This document shows positions 1 to 13,250 of a stretch of 64,000 nucleotides of DNA, piece after piece (position 1 is the first letter of the stretch; every line of letters begins with the position of its first letter). The notes beneath the pieces were generated by a model. The model saw only the letters and a list, made by a program, of their open reading frames with translations. It was not told the origin of the DNA and searched no databases. Both the position numbers and the translations under genes were made by a program. The DNA is taken from contig SEMN01000204.1 in the NCBI GenBank assembly GCA_005408345.1, positions 496,001-560,000 on the forward strand, given 5' to 3'. The DNA is from Macquaria australasica. Taxonomy: Eukaryota > Chordata > Actinopteri > Centrarchiformes > Percichthyidae.

Positions 1-218
1 TAAGTGATGTTGCTATACCAACCGCCGGCCGGCTTACGTCACTTCAGTGTTCCTATTGGTGGTGCGAATGCAAACAAAAAATGGAGTCCCCAGAACTGTT
101 TGGTCAGAAAACACCTATTGTCTGCATCTTCCAGATCTGACTCCATAATTATTTTTTTTCTTCTTCTTTCCATTCATAGTAGAATTTCCCAAAGTAATAT
201 TGCCCTTTTCTCTTTGTA

Positions 219-554
219 TCAACATTGTTGAGGATGCCTTGTATGAATAAACTTTATTGGAATTGTAAATGGACAAAGCTGACCAGGGGTTCCATGCTTA
301 CATTCAGTGTGAGCATAAAAGTCACAGGTTCTAGCTGTGCAGAAAGGCTGATTAAAACATGCAGTGTGAGTTAACACAACGTACAAGATTAATGAAAATG
401 CAGTGTCTGCCCATCTTAAATAAACAGGGAAATCTATGCTGTCAGTAGCGTAATCCACAGCTGGTTCTGCATCCCAGTAATTCTCCTCCAACCTTGTCCC
501 GTCCCTGCTTAATTCTACATCCACCACAAGAAATGGTTTAGCCCGGTTCATCAT
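219..554 (-). other. Possible small minus-strand transcription unit, unrecognised
   Basis: A 111-codon frame begins MMNRAKPFLVVDVELSRDGT; the first 50 residues look protein-like (acidic, TRLEENYWDAEPAVDYATDS) and the rest looks random. A TATA-like TTATATAAAA at 670-680 lies about 120 bp upstream, with a short upstream ORF (MKLTDYSLALIQGYVLC) in between. The AATAAA at 253-258 falls before the stop of the frame, which argues against translation as a single exon. I do not recognise the product; it may be a partial gene, a pseudogene or chance. Confidence 0.2.
246..258. terminator. Overlapping poly(A) signals on both strands
   Basis: AATAAACTTTATT gives AATAAA on the + strand (246-251) and AATAAA on the - strand (253-258). 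Such a palindromic arrangement can terminate two convergent transcripts. No gene entering from either side could be identified with confidence. Confidence 0.35.
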
Positions 555-669
555 TTAACAGAGGACGTATCCTTGAATCAATGCCAAAGAGTAATCTGTG
601 AGTTTCATATCAAACTGAGTCTCCAGGAGATAACTGTGAGGCAGCGATGACGGAGAGGAAAGCCAGTGA

Positions 670-727
670 TTTTTATATAAATATCTGCCTCCCTGAACCT
701 CACCACTTTCTAATTATATTAGGATTA
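670..727 (-). promoter_or_regulatory. TATA-like box with TAATCC motif upstream
   Basis: On the - strand TTATATAAAA (670-680) is preceded at 722-727 by TAATCC, an OTX/CRX-type homeodomain core within CAATTAATCCTAATATAA. Suggests a promoter directed toward the 219-554 frame; no transcript is known. Confidence 0.3.
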
Positions 728-3700
728 ATTGGCTGGGGTCTGAGGGACTCCAGTTACTGGTGTTAGTGTATTAATGTACAGCACACCTTGTTGGATGGGC
801 CCTGGACTCAGTTGAAAAGCCTGTTAATTAGGCCTGTGGTGAGGTGTGATAAAAAGGGAGCAGTACATAAACAAGCCCCAGCAGAGGGGGGAGGCTGAGG
901 TCACCTGCTACTGGACCTCCGACAGCCTCCACCTGTATCACACAGGGCCACATGCTGCTCCTCTGTCTCCGGGGATGGCTTTTAGGGAAACTTTTCACAC
1001 ACAGAAGAGCTACAGCCTCTTCTAATCTCATACCTGTCCAATTGATTTAGCTAGAGGTGCGTTTCCCCACCACCGCCACCACCCTCAATATGTATCCGGC
1101 ACGCTGCAGAGATCTAATGTCCGTCATAAAGTTAAACATCGGCAAGCCACATGGAGATTTTTAATGAGACTTCCATGCTCATTTCACGCTCAATATCTGC
1201 GTTTTTCTTTTTTTCCCCCTCTGTAATGCTCTCTGGTCTTCTCCTTCTTCCCTCAACCGAGAGAGAAACTCTTACCATCAATCAGCCTTTAGCTCCTGTG
1301 GACTGAGACAGTGTCACGCTGGGCCTCTGTGTGTTGTCAGATAGGACCACTGTGCCCTCAGGTTACCCTTACACTTCCAGTTTGACACCCCTGATATTTA
1401 CTTGCTATAGAGAAAATTGAAAAATACACGGGAGTTTAAAGTGGGCACACGGGAGTCAAACTTTGGACTTTAGAAATCATTGTGTTTTCTATCAGGGTTT
1501 GCAGCGAAAAATTGTTGTTTCTGTCAATCAGCAATCACAGTCCTTTTATAGCAAGCACTTCTCAGACGCAGTCAAGAAAATGTTTTTGTGAGATCAGTCA
1601 TCTGGTCCACAGAGAGGGTGTCATAATGCATCATTCCAACAAAACAGGAGTTTGAGCAAAATTGGATTTTAGTTGTTTAGTTGTTGTCCCCATGAACGGC
1701 AGCTTATGATGAGTGCAACAGTAGAATAAGCTAAAACGACCAGATTGTGAGCAAAGTTTGATGAGAAGGGAGAGTGGACTTAGACTTAGACTGGAGAATG
1801 AATGTCTGTATATTATAAGCAAGTTTTCATACACACAGGCAATTCAAAGTTTTACATGATGCATAAAATATATTAAATAAGAAATTAACTGTAAAACATT
1901 AAAAACACATTGAAAAATACAACTTTTTTAGAGAAATTAAAAAAATAGAATTCAGCTTTTACACAAGGTAAGGAAAATGGTGAGTGTTTAAGATTCAGTC
2001 AAACATGGTTTTCAATGTGTTTAAAGTTGATGGTAGTCTTCTGGAAGTTTGTTCCAACAAGAGTATGTGGACCTTAACTACCTGCCACTCCTCCATGTAG
2101 TTCAGTTTGGACTCTGGGAATGATTAGCAGATCACTACCAGATGATCTAAGAGGCTGAGGGGGGTTATACAGTCAGATGTACGCACATTACTTTGGTCCT
2201 AAACAATGGAGACGCGCTGGAAGTCGGTGCACAGACCTGAGAATCGGTTCGATGTGTACCCTCACTTCATCGTTGAATGAGATTCCAACCTATTGGAACT
2301 AAAAGTCATACCTGGACACGATCCTGATTTCTGCTGTTTTAAAGATGACAATAGCAGCACACTATCATTACACCAAGTTTCTTTCTTGTTGGTTTTGTGT
2401 GTTGGTTCACTCTCACCATAGTGCTGTTTTCAGAGAAAAAGCTTTAAAAACTCACTGTACACTACCTGCTCAGCACCAAACAGCAGACAGACACAGTTAG
2501 TGTCAGTTTTAAATTTGATAAACAGTGAATAGACATTTTAAGGCTTTATAATAAGCGGAAACAAAGGTAAAGAGAGACATCTGAGCAGTCGATCACTGTG
2601 CTCGAGTTGTTTTGGTGTGAATACTACATCTACTACATGTACAGGTGGAATCCAGCGTAGTCGGTGAAGGGGCAGTGGTCTCGGTGCTCACTTACTTAAC
2701 CTCTTATACTCTGCTGGAACCTGCAGTGTTTCCATCAATACAAACTCACACTGTGCAGCCAAACACTGTTTAACCCCAAATATCTTTATTTTATACCTTC
2801 CAGTGGAAACCAAAACCAAAACCAAAAGTTTCCAAAGATACCAAATATGTCAAAATTTGGGGAACAGTATGTACAGCATGCCAGACTACACTTTGTTCCT
2901 CACCTACATTTTCCCAGTACATCTGTGAAGTCCTATTCTTCTCTAACCTCTAGGCTTCATGTGTATTTCATTTCAGTCATAACAATGTCAGATTGATTAT
3001 AAATTGTCTTAATCCACTTGCTGTGGTTTGTCTAGATGTTACCATCTTGTTTCATATACGCTGTTCAGTCCTTTCTTGAACTACTTAGTCAATTATCATC
3101 CTGTTAATATCTCGTCATTGCTTTTAATTTCTCTATTTGCCTTCATTTTGCTGTATAACTGAAATGAAACATCAGACAATGTTTTTTCACAGCGACAAAT
3201 CCTGAAACAAAAAACGTTAGATTTCTCCGTCTCTGCAGACACAGCTGTCACACTGACAGTTATCAGATTGAATTCAGTGCCAGAGTACTTATGCTTTGGA
3301 AGAGCTCCATGAATTTCCTCCATTTGGTAAAACCATTGCAGCGTTTTGTGAAAGGTGCACCTTGAAGAATTGACTTGGCATCGGTTTTCCAGGGCGAACC
3401 AACTGGAGGTAATCAGCGCCCCCTCTTGTTTCCACACAACATGTAGTCCACTGATTGCTCCACAGCTATTTTCAGTCTGTAGATTCTCTGTGGTGCTGTT
3501 GATGGGCCTCCTCTAGTGCACATTAGTGATGCCGGGGGGGGGACTGTCTGTGGGACTTATTTTTTAATGAGTGCTATGGATCGTCTGTCTGTCCATTGAT
3601 GTGTCCTGAACTTGAAGTTGTTTTTTTGTCCCACTCAGTGAACTTATCTTTTTTTAAACGTCGTTTCATTCAGTTTGAATGAGAGTCAGTTTTTCCTGTC

Positions 3701-4565
3701 TAAATTACATGTGAGTTGTGTACACCGGACAGTAAAGCTCAGAGAGAGAGGCTAAACGGGGTTATGTCTAAGTGGTGATCTTGTACTCAGGGCTCACCTC
3801 AGGGTTTTTTGTCCTGCTCACGTCCCTCTCCTGTGCACTCTTTACACCAAGGCCACAGGAGTGGAGAGGGAGGCATATTCACTGATAGTACTGTGAACAG
3901 AAGGAGGTTACAAGACCAGCTCATACAGCCTTGTCCAACTATTATCAATTTTCAAGAACATCTCTGCCAGTCTAGTATATTGATTCTGACACCACAGTAT
4001 TTGTAGGAAAAGAGAGTCTGTATTTCTTTAAAAAAAACAACAAAAAAAACAGCTTTGAGTGAACAGAACAAGCTCTGCTCCATTTTTTTTTTCATGCAAT
4101 CAAGTGGCAGACTTGAAGCCTGATTAAAAAACCTAATTGTGGAAAAACAGAGCAAAATGACTGCAGTGAATAGGATCAGTGATGTCCAGCAGATATACTA
4201 CACTAATACGTTTGTAATTCTTACATAACGCCCACAGGGACATAGAACAAGCTCATTCAGGCACACTGAAGGTTTATTTTACTTTATGTCTTGTAAAACA
4301 TGTGCAGCAGACTGACTCTTCTGCTTGCTCGGTTGTTTTCAGCTCCTGCTTCATGTAATGTTTTAATGGGTTTTGCAGCATGTGGAGTGTGTACTTCCAT
4401 TACTGAGTTTGCTGACAGATACCGGTAAGACATGTTATATCCTTGACACGCGAAGATTATTGTATATGAGGATAGAGGTTAGTAGCCGTCAGACTAGTTT
4501 GATCCTGGCCCTCTCTGCATGGACTTTACATACTTTTTTTCCAACAGTCCAAACACACCACACTT

Positions 4566-4568
<3 letters not shown>
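700..4568. other. Gene-free stretch
   Basis: No coding exon recognised. Contains a GC-richer stretch at 830-1020 with a GATAAAAAGGG motif on the + strand, and A/T-rich low-complexity DNA around 1850-1970. Short frames at 828-1031, 1631-1834, 3096-3437 and 3809-4155 have no domain and no matching splice partners. Confidence 0.6.

Positions 4569-4614
<46 letters not shown>
4569..4614. repeat. (GT)23 microsatellite
   Basis: Uninterrupted GT dinucleotides over 46 bp. The open frames across it are repeat artefacts. Confidence 0.98.
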
Positions 4615-4615
<1 letters not shown>

Positions 4616-7384
4616 TTTTTTTATGGAGCTGCCTTTGGTGGACCAGGTTTGGTCCTGTTACTCAATTATATTTCCAGTTTTAATGCACATTTTGAATTTG
4701 TGCATGAATGAATCTGAGCATCAGTGCTACAAAAAAAAAAGCTGGGGTTTGGCACTTGTCAGTAAAGAGGTGATGCAATAAAGGCTGATGGAAGCTAGAA
4801 TAGACACTAATGTTGTGGTACCTTCTGCTGTACACAAAGCTTTAGCATGTTGCCATTGAAATATTCCACTTAACCAGAAAGACATAAAATAAAAAAAGAA
4901 CAGGGATGTTTAGGTTCAGGTTCCTTTATTTGTACCCGTAGTTAGATTCAGGTAACTTGGTGGTCAATGCACACATGCAATCATCACACCCCATGACCTT
5001 CTGCACGTCATTCCCCTCTGTATCCCCATGACAACTCAAAAACATCAGGGTGCATGTTGACAGAGGAGACAAATTTATTTATTAAAATTGCATAAATGGC
5101 ATGTAAAGTGGGGAGAATGAAATGCCATGATGTGCCAGAGGTCTTGGTGCTCGTAATTTTATCACGTCATCTTGAATGTACTCGCACAACCAGTTGTTGA
5201 GTGATTGATGCTTTTTTCTTTTTTTTTTATCTTTATCTTTATTTTTTTTTCTTCTTTATTTTACCTGCTTTTTGGAAATTTGCTCCAGACTTAAACATTT
5301 TGATGGAAACATGACTTGTGGACAAGAATAAACGTCCCCCCTGTAGGTTTTGAAGGTGATAGTAAAGACTTTTCTCATTGAGGAAGAACAGCAGCTCTGG
5401 TCCACTTGAATTCAGACAGTTACAAGTTTTTATGGTGGAAAACAATATTAAAATGTCCATTAAAACTTCTCAAACGACTCATAATCCACTCCTCTGCTGT
5501 CCATCTGTATGCTCAGTATGTTCCAAACACTCATTTTGCCAAAAGACGACTAAATATGCTGCTTCCATGTCAAGCTATTGCTTTCATCAGAGATCAGAAG
5601 CTCAGCCAGAAATAGCATATTTGGTCATGTTTTGACAAATCTATGAGTGTCTGCAACATACTGAACATACAGATGGACATCAGAGACGTGCTGCAAGCTG
5701 ACAACAGCTTGAGTCATTCTGTTAGTGAGGAAACTAAAAACTTTTATCAGTCACCTTTTAGGTCTAAAAGAACACAAAAGATTGATTTCAGGTGAAATAT
5801 TGTAAGGCTAACGTCAAAATACAGATGAGTACGAGAATGGTATACTTTATTTGTATAGCACCATGTGAAACAAAACTTTAAGTGCTTTACAGAGTGTAAA
5901 TGAAGACAAACATGCCAAGACAGTGTACAAAACAGATAAACCCACTGTGCTGACAGAAGACAGATAAATATAGAATGAAACCAGCTGATGAAACTGAAAA
6001 TCTAAACCCTTACAGAAGCACCATATATTGTTAGGAGCTACTCCTATAGCATTCCTGCATTTTGACAGCCCAAACTCATTCTTGGCGTTAAGCCATATGG
6101 GATACCTCCCTGTATCACAATGACTTTGATCAAACAGAGGAGGATTTAACCTGTGTTAGCTCTGCATGGCCTATAAGTAAAAAAAGAAGAAAAAAAAGAA
6201 ACACATAACAGTGATTAAGCCTTATTTTAACAACTGAGGGGATTGTAGATGTTACCTTATTTGGACCTGGACTAGTCTCTTCATCTCAACTTCACAACCT
6301 TCTGTCATGTTTGGAGCAAGAAGGCTTGATCTGCTTCTGCAGCAGTGAGTATTATTCTCTTTGAACAGGTTGCAGCTATAGTCAGAGTTACAAAGCACAG
6401 GTATGTGATTATGGCCCTAAGCTTTATGTTTTAATGTCAGGTCATTATCACTATGATATACTGACCACATAACTACCCTGAAAAAAAGACACTGACAATA
6501 ATGTGCTGAATATGTGCAGTCCTGTAGACAATCAATACCAAGTGATCTGCAACATCTGCCCAATATTGTGTCAACACAAAGAAGAGTATCGGAGAGCCAG
6601 TGTCTCAAGAGGTAGAAGTGTCAGTGTGTAGCAACATGCACTGCTCGGATACGAACAAAGAACTGTTTACTTTCTTAGATGTCTGGGGTTAAAGCTAAGG
6701 AGTATCAGGTGGTCTAATTCTCAGTTCAGCTTTTTGTGAACAATTTTAGATTGGTGAAAACAGGCAACTAAGAAGGAGACAGATTTCAAACTGTGAGGTG
6801 CAGGAAAAAACTGCAGCTACTCATTTGTTGGTTCTTTCTGTTTGGGTTGACTGCATTTTGAATTGGGTCTAATTATCTTTGGATCACATCTGACTGTCCT
6901 CAAGCTCCTTTCGTTTTGGTTCAAGTTAATTTATGCACCTTGGGTTCGGGTAGGTTTTCCATGGGTCTATTTCAGATTGGGTCCAAAAACCTCTGCTCCA
7001 CTGTCCCTGAGTCACTAGGTTTCAGCCTGCCTTCTCTTGCCTCCGTTCTCAGTGTTGCGGTGCTCCACAGGCTTCCTTTCTCAGCTCCCATGGGTCCACA
7101 CTCTGTGAGGCCTCTAGGGAAAACACAAACACAACCTCCAGTACCACTAGAACAATCCAGACTCCCCAATGCCCAGCCACGCTCTCTGTTGCCACTCCTA
7201 CTGCAGAGTACAAAAGCATTTGATTGCAGAGCTGCATCGCCTGTGCTTTCAGAATAACAGCTTGTGTAGATCGACATTTTTAGACAGCGTATGCGAGTTC
7301 ACGCAAAAATATACAGTCCATAAGTTTTATAAATGGCTAACTAGCCTTGTATACCCTGATTGAGAGCTGTGTGTTAATTTCCTG
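4615..7384. other. Gene-free stretch
   Basis: No coding exon recognised. Pyrimidine-rich low-complexity DNA at 5205-5265 and one repeat fragment at 5840-5925. The frames near 6916-7277 overlap on both strands and lack any domain. Confidence 0.6.
5840..5925. repeat. Fragment of dispersed repeat (TTTATTTGTATAGCACC)
   Basis: ACTTTATTTGTATAGCACCA followed by TTAAGTGCTTTACAGAG resembles the terminal part of a frequent fish repeat. Only this part is recognisable. Confidence 0.45.
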
Positions 7385-8025
7385 TAACAAATCAACATTC
7401 TTGGTGGCGATTGGCACTGGGGTGGTTTGCACCTGAGTGTGAATTGGGATGAGGGCCAGCACTTTGTAATCTGAGGCCATGGTACTCTTCTGGAAAAAGG
7501 GTGGCTTACGCACTTTTGTTTGGATGTCTGGAAGATGCCCCAAGTGAAGGAATTCAAGCACCTTGGGGCCAGCATGTAACAAGGGTGAACAAGGGTAAGA
7601 TGGAGTGTGAGAACAACAGAAGGATTAGTGGGACATCGGCAGCAATGAAGGCTTTGTACCGGACTGTCATGGTGAGGAGGGAGCTGACTTCCAACCCTCA
7701 CTCCATGAGCTCTGGGTAGTGATCAAAAGAATGTGATTGTGGATACAAGTGACCAAGTGAGTTTCCTTCTCAAGGTGTCTTCGATCGCCTTAGAAATAGG
7801 GTGAGGAGCTCCACTAGAACTGCTGCTCCTTTATGTTTAAAGGAGCCAGTTGAGGTGGTTCAGGCATCTAATCAGTATGGCTACACCTTACTGTGGAGTT
7901 TTTCTGGGCACATCCCACTGGGAGAAGACCCTGGGGCAAACCCAGGCAAATTACATATCCTATCTGGCTTGGGAACTCCTCAGGGTCCTCCAGGAGGAGC
8001 TGGGGGATGTGCCATCTGGGCTACC
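7385..8025 (+). mobile_element. Decayed LINE 3' portion (RTE/Rex-like non-LTR retrotransposon)
   Basis: The DNA runs through landmarks of a common fish LINE coding end in the correct order: GGGGTGGTTTGCACCTGAGT, TCTGAGGCCATGGTACT, AAGTGAAGGAATTCAAGCAC, TGGAGTGTGAGAACAACAGA, GAGCTCTGGGTAGTGATC, GAGTTTCCTTCTCAAGGTGT, GGCACATCCCACTGGGAGA, and CCTATCTGGCTTGGGAACTC. These correspond to the region after the reverse transcriptase core. Frames are broken throughout and a stretch is deleted near 7690, so it is inactive. Family placement is from memory of consensus wording and is tentative. Confidence 0.75.
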
Positions 8026-10439
8026 TAGCTTAACCTATAGCTACTGCGTTGCTATTCCATATGGAGCACACGGTGGCCATATTGGTGTTTTTTTTACATT
8101 TGGTAGTTTGACATCTTACCACTTTTGTACCACTTTTATTTTTAATTATCACACATTCAGGATGGAAACTGGAGAACATCCTGATCAAACAGTGCTAGCA
8201 AGCCCTCCCTGTTTGCACAGCTCCTGCCATCTCTAAAAATCACCAGTTGTATCAATCTGTGTAGAATTATGTTCACTTCACTGAGTGTTTTTATCAAGTG
8301 CAAAGCATTTCTGCATCTTAGATGGAAACACAAGATTCTTCCAGTATTACATCATAACTCAGAAGAAGTCTGTTTTGCCCCGAAGACTAAAAATGTAAAC
8401 AAATGTAAACAAGCCTCATGTGTAGAGACTCGGGCAGCTCATGAGTACAACAGCGGAGAACTCGCTGCTGTGCCGTGCTTTGTATATTTTCCTGTTTTTT
8501 TGTCCTTTGCCAATCACATGCCTGATAAATAGCAGGACACTGCCTAACCGAAGCCCCAGTTTGTGCCTCTCACACATGGCTACTGGTAGCATTAGCAAGC
8601 CAAAAAACCATCCATCAAAGATTATAAGTCTCTGCTATTAGTAAAACATATTTTGATCATGTCATTTTTGAAAAATGCAGAATTGTTGAGCCTCTGATAC
8701 AGTAATATATTGCATATAAGCATGTTTGTAATGTAAGTCAAATTACAGTTTCTTTAAATTGTACTTCTATGATCTTCTGTTAGAGAACGTCTCAAAAAAC
8801 AGATGACAGTCATTTGTCATTAGTTTGCAGATGAATGAACAGGTGCAGGGTTATACATGTCATACAACATAATAAACAGAGGGATCAAATACATCCCTTC
8901 GGATATAGTATACAGTACAGCTTCAAAAAAGAAATAATTACTCTTCTATTTGTGAATTACAGTAAACCAAATTAATTGTTTGCAGTCCGGGAAGGTTTGT
9001 ATACTGACCCATCTGGAAACCATCTTTAAAATGTAAGCCATGAAAGATTTGAGTTCACTCCCACTGCTTGTGGAAAATTGAGGGACTTATCCAGTTAGTC
9101 GGCAGAAGCCAGAGAGAAGTGCTCTGTTAAATACGAGATGGAGGTAAATAAGAGAAAAGTCTGCATTTAGCTCAATAATCTCACCTTTCGGGACATACTC
9201 TCTGCTCTGCCTATTTCTATCTCTTCCTTAGTAAATTAGCAAGAGCAACTGGTGTTTTGGGGTTCAGTTGAGCTTCAGTTTGGTTATTGAAAATGATTTC
9301 TGCTCTCTGTTTTGTCTGGGTTGTGCCTGTAAATCTATTTTACAAAATAACATTATTGGCCTCGGGAAAAGATGGAACTGTCAGCAGCACTTTTCTTCCA
9401 TATGATACTGTTCTCTCTCTTCCCTCCTGTCTCCTGCTCCTACATCACCTTTTCCTGACACTAGATAATACACTGACAGCCCATTACTGCTTATCACATG
9501 CTATCCTCCTTAATCACTGATGTCATAGCAACATCAAACTATGTTGTGATAAAATTTCATCCCTTTTCTGATAGTAGTTTTGTCACATCGTTAGAACACA
9601 GTAAGCAGTGCAAAGTCTTGACCGTCCTTCTCTTTGATAAGTGTTTTTCCAACTTGCCTGATTTTTGTAAAATACTAACAGCAAGCAATCATCTACTTAA
9701 GGCACAGAAAGAACAGCTGACAGCAATACTTTTTCCCCCAGAGATTTTGATAGGACTTGTTACAAAGACAAATATTAGCTAGTGTAGTAGTGCACAGAAT
9801 AACATCATGGAGGCTCAGTCTGGTGCTACACATTTAATAAAAGTTTTTCTGCAGAAATAATACTTTAGGTTGACAATCGCTACATTTTCTGCTTCCATCT
9901 CAAAACAGAGATTCTCATTGTCTGATTAACATAAATACAACAAAAATAAAATATAAAAAATAAACATTACATCTTGTCTCAGGCTCACTTGAGGTTAGGA
10001 TGTCTCTTACATCTTAATACAAATGATATTCGCTCAGTTTAATGCCATATTTCTTAATAGCAAGTCACAAACTATTGGCCTAACATGAGGGACAAGGGCT
10101 CCCTCACATCTTGTACACAGATTCTCATTAGCCTGTTTTTGACCAAAAAGTTCAAGGAACTATGGAACTAATCTCAGTAACTAAACTAGGAACTAAAAGT
10201 CCCTTTTAGCATTCCCTATTAGCTTTTCCACTGCATCTGATCCACAACTAACTTACCCATGCAAGACCTTCTTGTGACTATCCCTGCAGGTATGCTGTCC
10301 GTGTAGCGACTCCAACACTTGCTGGCGATGTACTACTGAGTGACTCAGTGAGATTGGCAATGAATAAAACTTTCCCCTAAAACATTAAATGAAACATTTC
10401 TTTTCATAAACCCATATAAACATATAGAAAGCTCTCAAA
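8026..10439. other. Gene-free stretch between two LINE remnants
   Basis: Nothing recognisable; A/T-rich. Frames at 8269-8641 and 9287-9782 are short and unlike any family I know. Confidence 0.55.
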
Positions 10440-12480
10440 ACTACATTCAGGCAATGACTTTGCACATGACTAATTGCACCACACTAGCAAGCTTGTCTAA
10501 ATCCTGCTGAGAAGTGATAGTATGTTGATTTTGTAATTGTCTTAATGTGGAGTCCATGACTACACCAACATTTCTTGCCTGGTTTGTGGTCTTTAACATT
10601 AGCGATTGGAGGTGAGCACTGACTTTTAAATCATTCTTCTTTGGGTACAAAGACAATTATGTCCATTTTATCTTTATTTAACTGGAAGAAATGTTGATTT
10701 GTTGAATACACTTACTCAGTGCTTGTATGGGACCATAGTCATCTGGTGATATCGTTATATAAACTCTGTGTTGTCTGCATAATTATGGTAAGATATTTGG
10801 TTTTGCACTAGTGGGAGCATGTAAACGTTGAACAGAAGAGGCTCAAGAATGGAGCCCTGGTGAACTCCATGTCATTTTTGTACGCTCAGATGTGTAATTA
10901 ATGATTGACAAAGTAGTCCTGTCCTTCAAATAGGATTCAAACCAGTTTAGCACTGTGCCAGAAAGTCCAACCCAGTTGGGACGGCAATTGTTCATTACTG
11001 CAGTCTTCAGGGACTGTGGGAAGTAGCCTGAGAGTAGACAAGTGTTGACTATTTGCAGAAGATCTGATGCCATGAAGTTAAAAACATTTTTGAAAAAGCC
11101 TGTAGAGAGGGAGAATATCAAGGCAGGTGGAGGAGGATTTCAGATGCTGCACAATTTCTTCCAATGTGTTAGAGCTGATATGGTCAAATTGTGTCATGCC
11201 AATTTAATCTAAGTGGATGCATCTGTATTGTCCGTACAGACCCCATCTATACCTGATATGGGGTACTGATAGCTTGTCTAATTTTCTTAATTTTTTAAAG
11301 TAAAGAATGAGGAAAATTTGCTTGGTGTTGATTTGAATGGCGGTGATTCGAGATGCAGCAGTGCAGCTTCGAGGCATCCATTAACATCACATCCAGTTCC
11401 TTAATCTATGATCTTAGTTTGTTAAAGAAATCCCTAAGATCCCTTCTTAGGGATATGGGGGAGACTGATGCAAACTTTTTTGTGACCTTGCTGGCCTTAT
11501 CAGTCTCCTCAGCCCGGGCAGGAGAGAGCACTGTCGTCTTCGTTATCAGCCAGGTTGGTGTTACAGAATGTGCTTGGTTGAGATGGAGGCAGACGACATG
11601 GCAGTGACCGGTGGGTGAATTCAATGCCATTAACCAGCACTTCCATTTTATCAGTGAATCCCAAAAAGGGTGAGGCAGGGTAGAGGGGAGAGTGAAGGGA
11701 GAAGGAATTGGGAGACTGGTCCATGAGCTGGTTGTTTTGTCTTTGTGGTGCTGAGGCTGCTGTGTGTCAGGGTGCGTCATCTTAGGCCTGGCCAATGGGT
11801 GTTGCAGACTGAACCAAAAATGGTCCATCAGTACTTTAACTCCAGATCTGCTTGGGTGGAGGCCATCTGCCCTGAAAAGATTCCTGCATCCCCAGAACAG
11901 ATTGAAGTAATCAATGTACTTGATAGCTTACAGACCACAGGTTTTGCTGAGCCATGTGTTGAGTCCTAAGAGTCTGCTGAACCTGTCGATTCCTCTGTTG
12001 ACCGTTGGCAGTGGTCCACGAATAAAAAACTGGGCTCCTAGTTTAACACTTAACGAAAGTTAAAATGAAACGAAACAAACTTTTAAACACTTCAACTAAA
12101 TCCTGCTTTAGCACTTCTGACTGCTCTCTGCAAACATCATTGGGGCCCACATGTAGACTAATTTGATTAATTTTGGGGTGTTTATCAATTAAGGAATTTT
12201 CTCTTATCTAACAGATCATAGCATCTGGGAAGCAGTATGTTCTAATTGTCTTGCCACTTATGTTTCTGATAGCGGCGTCTCCCACAAAAATCTGATTTCA
12301 ACAATCTGTATTGAATTCTGTGCTGGTAAGGATGAGGGTAGCACAGTTACATGCTGGCATAAAGGAAGAAGAGAAGAGGTTGACCTGAAGGTTATTGCTA
12401 CTGAGGCAGAAACAGCAAATCAGTGAATCTGGAGAGAGTGAAGGTTACCCTTTGAAGGCTTGCAGAGAGTAAAGTGAGCA
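10440..12480 (-). mobile_element. Decayed CR1/L2-like LINE with SGNH-esterase ORF and reverse transcriptase
   Basis: On the - strand, from 5' to 3': an SGNH-hydrolase ORF1 domain (VGDAAIRNISGKTI near 12285; LHVGPNDVCREQSEVLKQDL near 12130; RGPLPTVNRGIDRFSRLLGL near 12000; RADGLHPSRSG near 11850), then reverse transcriptase (NTCLLSGYFPQSLKTAV near 11030; GLSGTVLNWFESYLKDR near 10930; GSILEPLLFNVYMLPL near 10830). The catalytic box reads YADN in place of YADD near 10775, and KKNDLKVSAHLQSLMLKTTN follows at about 10600. Stops and deletions interrupt it and the endonuclease is missing, so it is a dead, internally deleted copy. The ORF1 esterase is known from CR1-group elements. Confidence 0.8.
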
Positions 12481-12834
12481 ATTTAAGTCCAAATCTTCAG
12501 CCAGTTTTACTCTTGGTCTTTGTCTCAGTCGCTCTGTGTCTACTGTTATGAGATGTTGGGTTTGACTCACTGCATGTGCATAGCCTAATACTGTATGAAT
12601 TAAGTTTTGACATTGATGAATCTTTCATATATTCATTCATATTCACGGAGAGCAACAATGAGACAGCACATATTTGAGGGAATCACTTTTCTGTGGGTCC
12701 AAAGATCGAATCCCCCAAATCACAAGAATGGATCATGTTTCTCAGCAGCTGCAACAACTGAAAACTGTGAACCTCGAGTCAAAACCTTTGCATAGATTCA
12801 ACCCAAAATGTTCTTTGTTGGTGCAGCAAGTTTG

Positions 12835-13250
12835 CCGTGTTCACCATCTAAGCTTAGCGTGTTAGCATGCTAACGTTTGGTAATTAGCACTAAATACAAT
12901 GTACACTGAGGCTTATGGGATGGTATTAGTTTTTAATAAGATTTTGACCTGCAAGTGGTGTGAGATGAAAAGTCAGGGATCACCAAAGTTAATAAAATTC
13001 AATCTGAGGGGGACATAAATGTCTGTATGTAATTTCATGACAATCCATGCGATAGACATTTCACTCAAAACCACAAATGTCAACTTCATGATAGTGTTAG
13101 AGGAAAAGTCAGAGGATCAACAAAATCGGTAGGTTACATTGTCTGAGAACCATGTACATCTGTACAAAATGTCATGGCAATCCATCCAGTAGTTGTTTTG
13201 CCATCTGTAGAGCCATGCTGCTAGTGTGGCTAAAAATACAAACCTTATAA
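12835..13250 (+). repeat. Dispersed repeat 'ACCATGAATGTCTGTAC', copy 1
   Basis: GTTAGCATGCTAACG is followed by TTAGCACTAAATACAATGTA, a GGGATCACCAAAGTTAATAA-like block, GACATAAATGTCTGTATG, and later GAACCATGTACATCTGTAC with ATGTCATGGCAATCC. Block order matches the copies at 17600-18130 and 55290-55900. Confidence 0.7.

Noticed and set aside
4373..4781. Two frames containing poly Cys-Val
   Set aside because: They read through the (GT)23 microsatellite.
7850..8236. 128-codon frame
   Set aside because: The first half is the decayed LINE coding end; the rest is unrelated DNA.
11406..11828. 140-codon minus-strand frame
   Set aside because: Only its first residues carry the esterase tail of the LINE ORF1; the rest is decayed element sequence, not a host gene.
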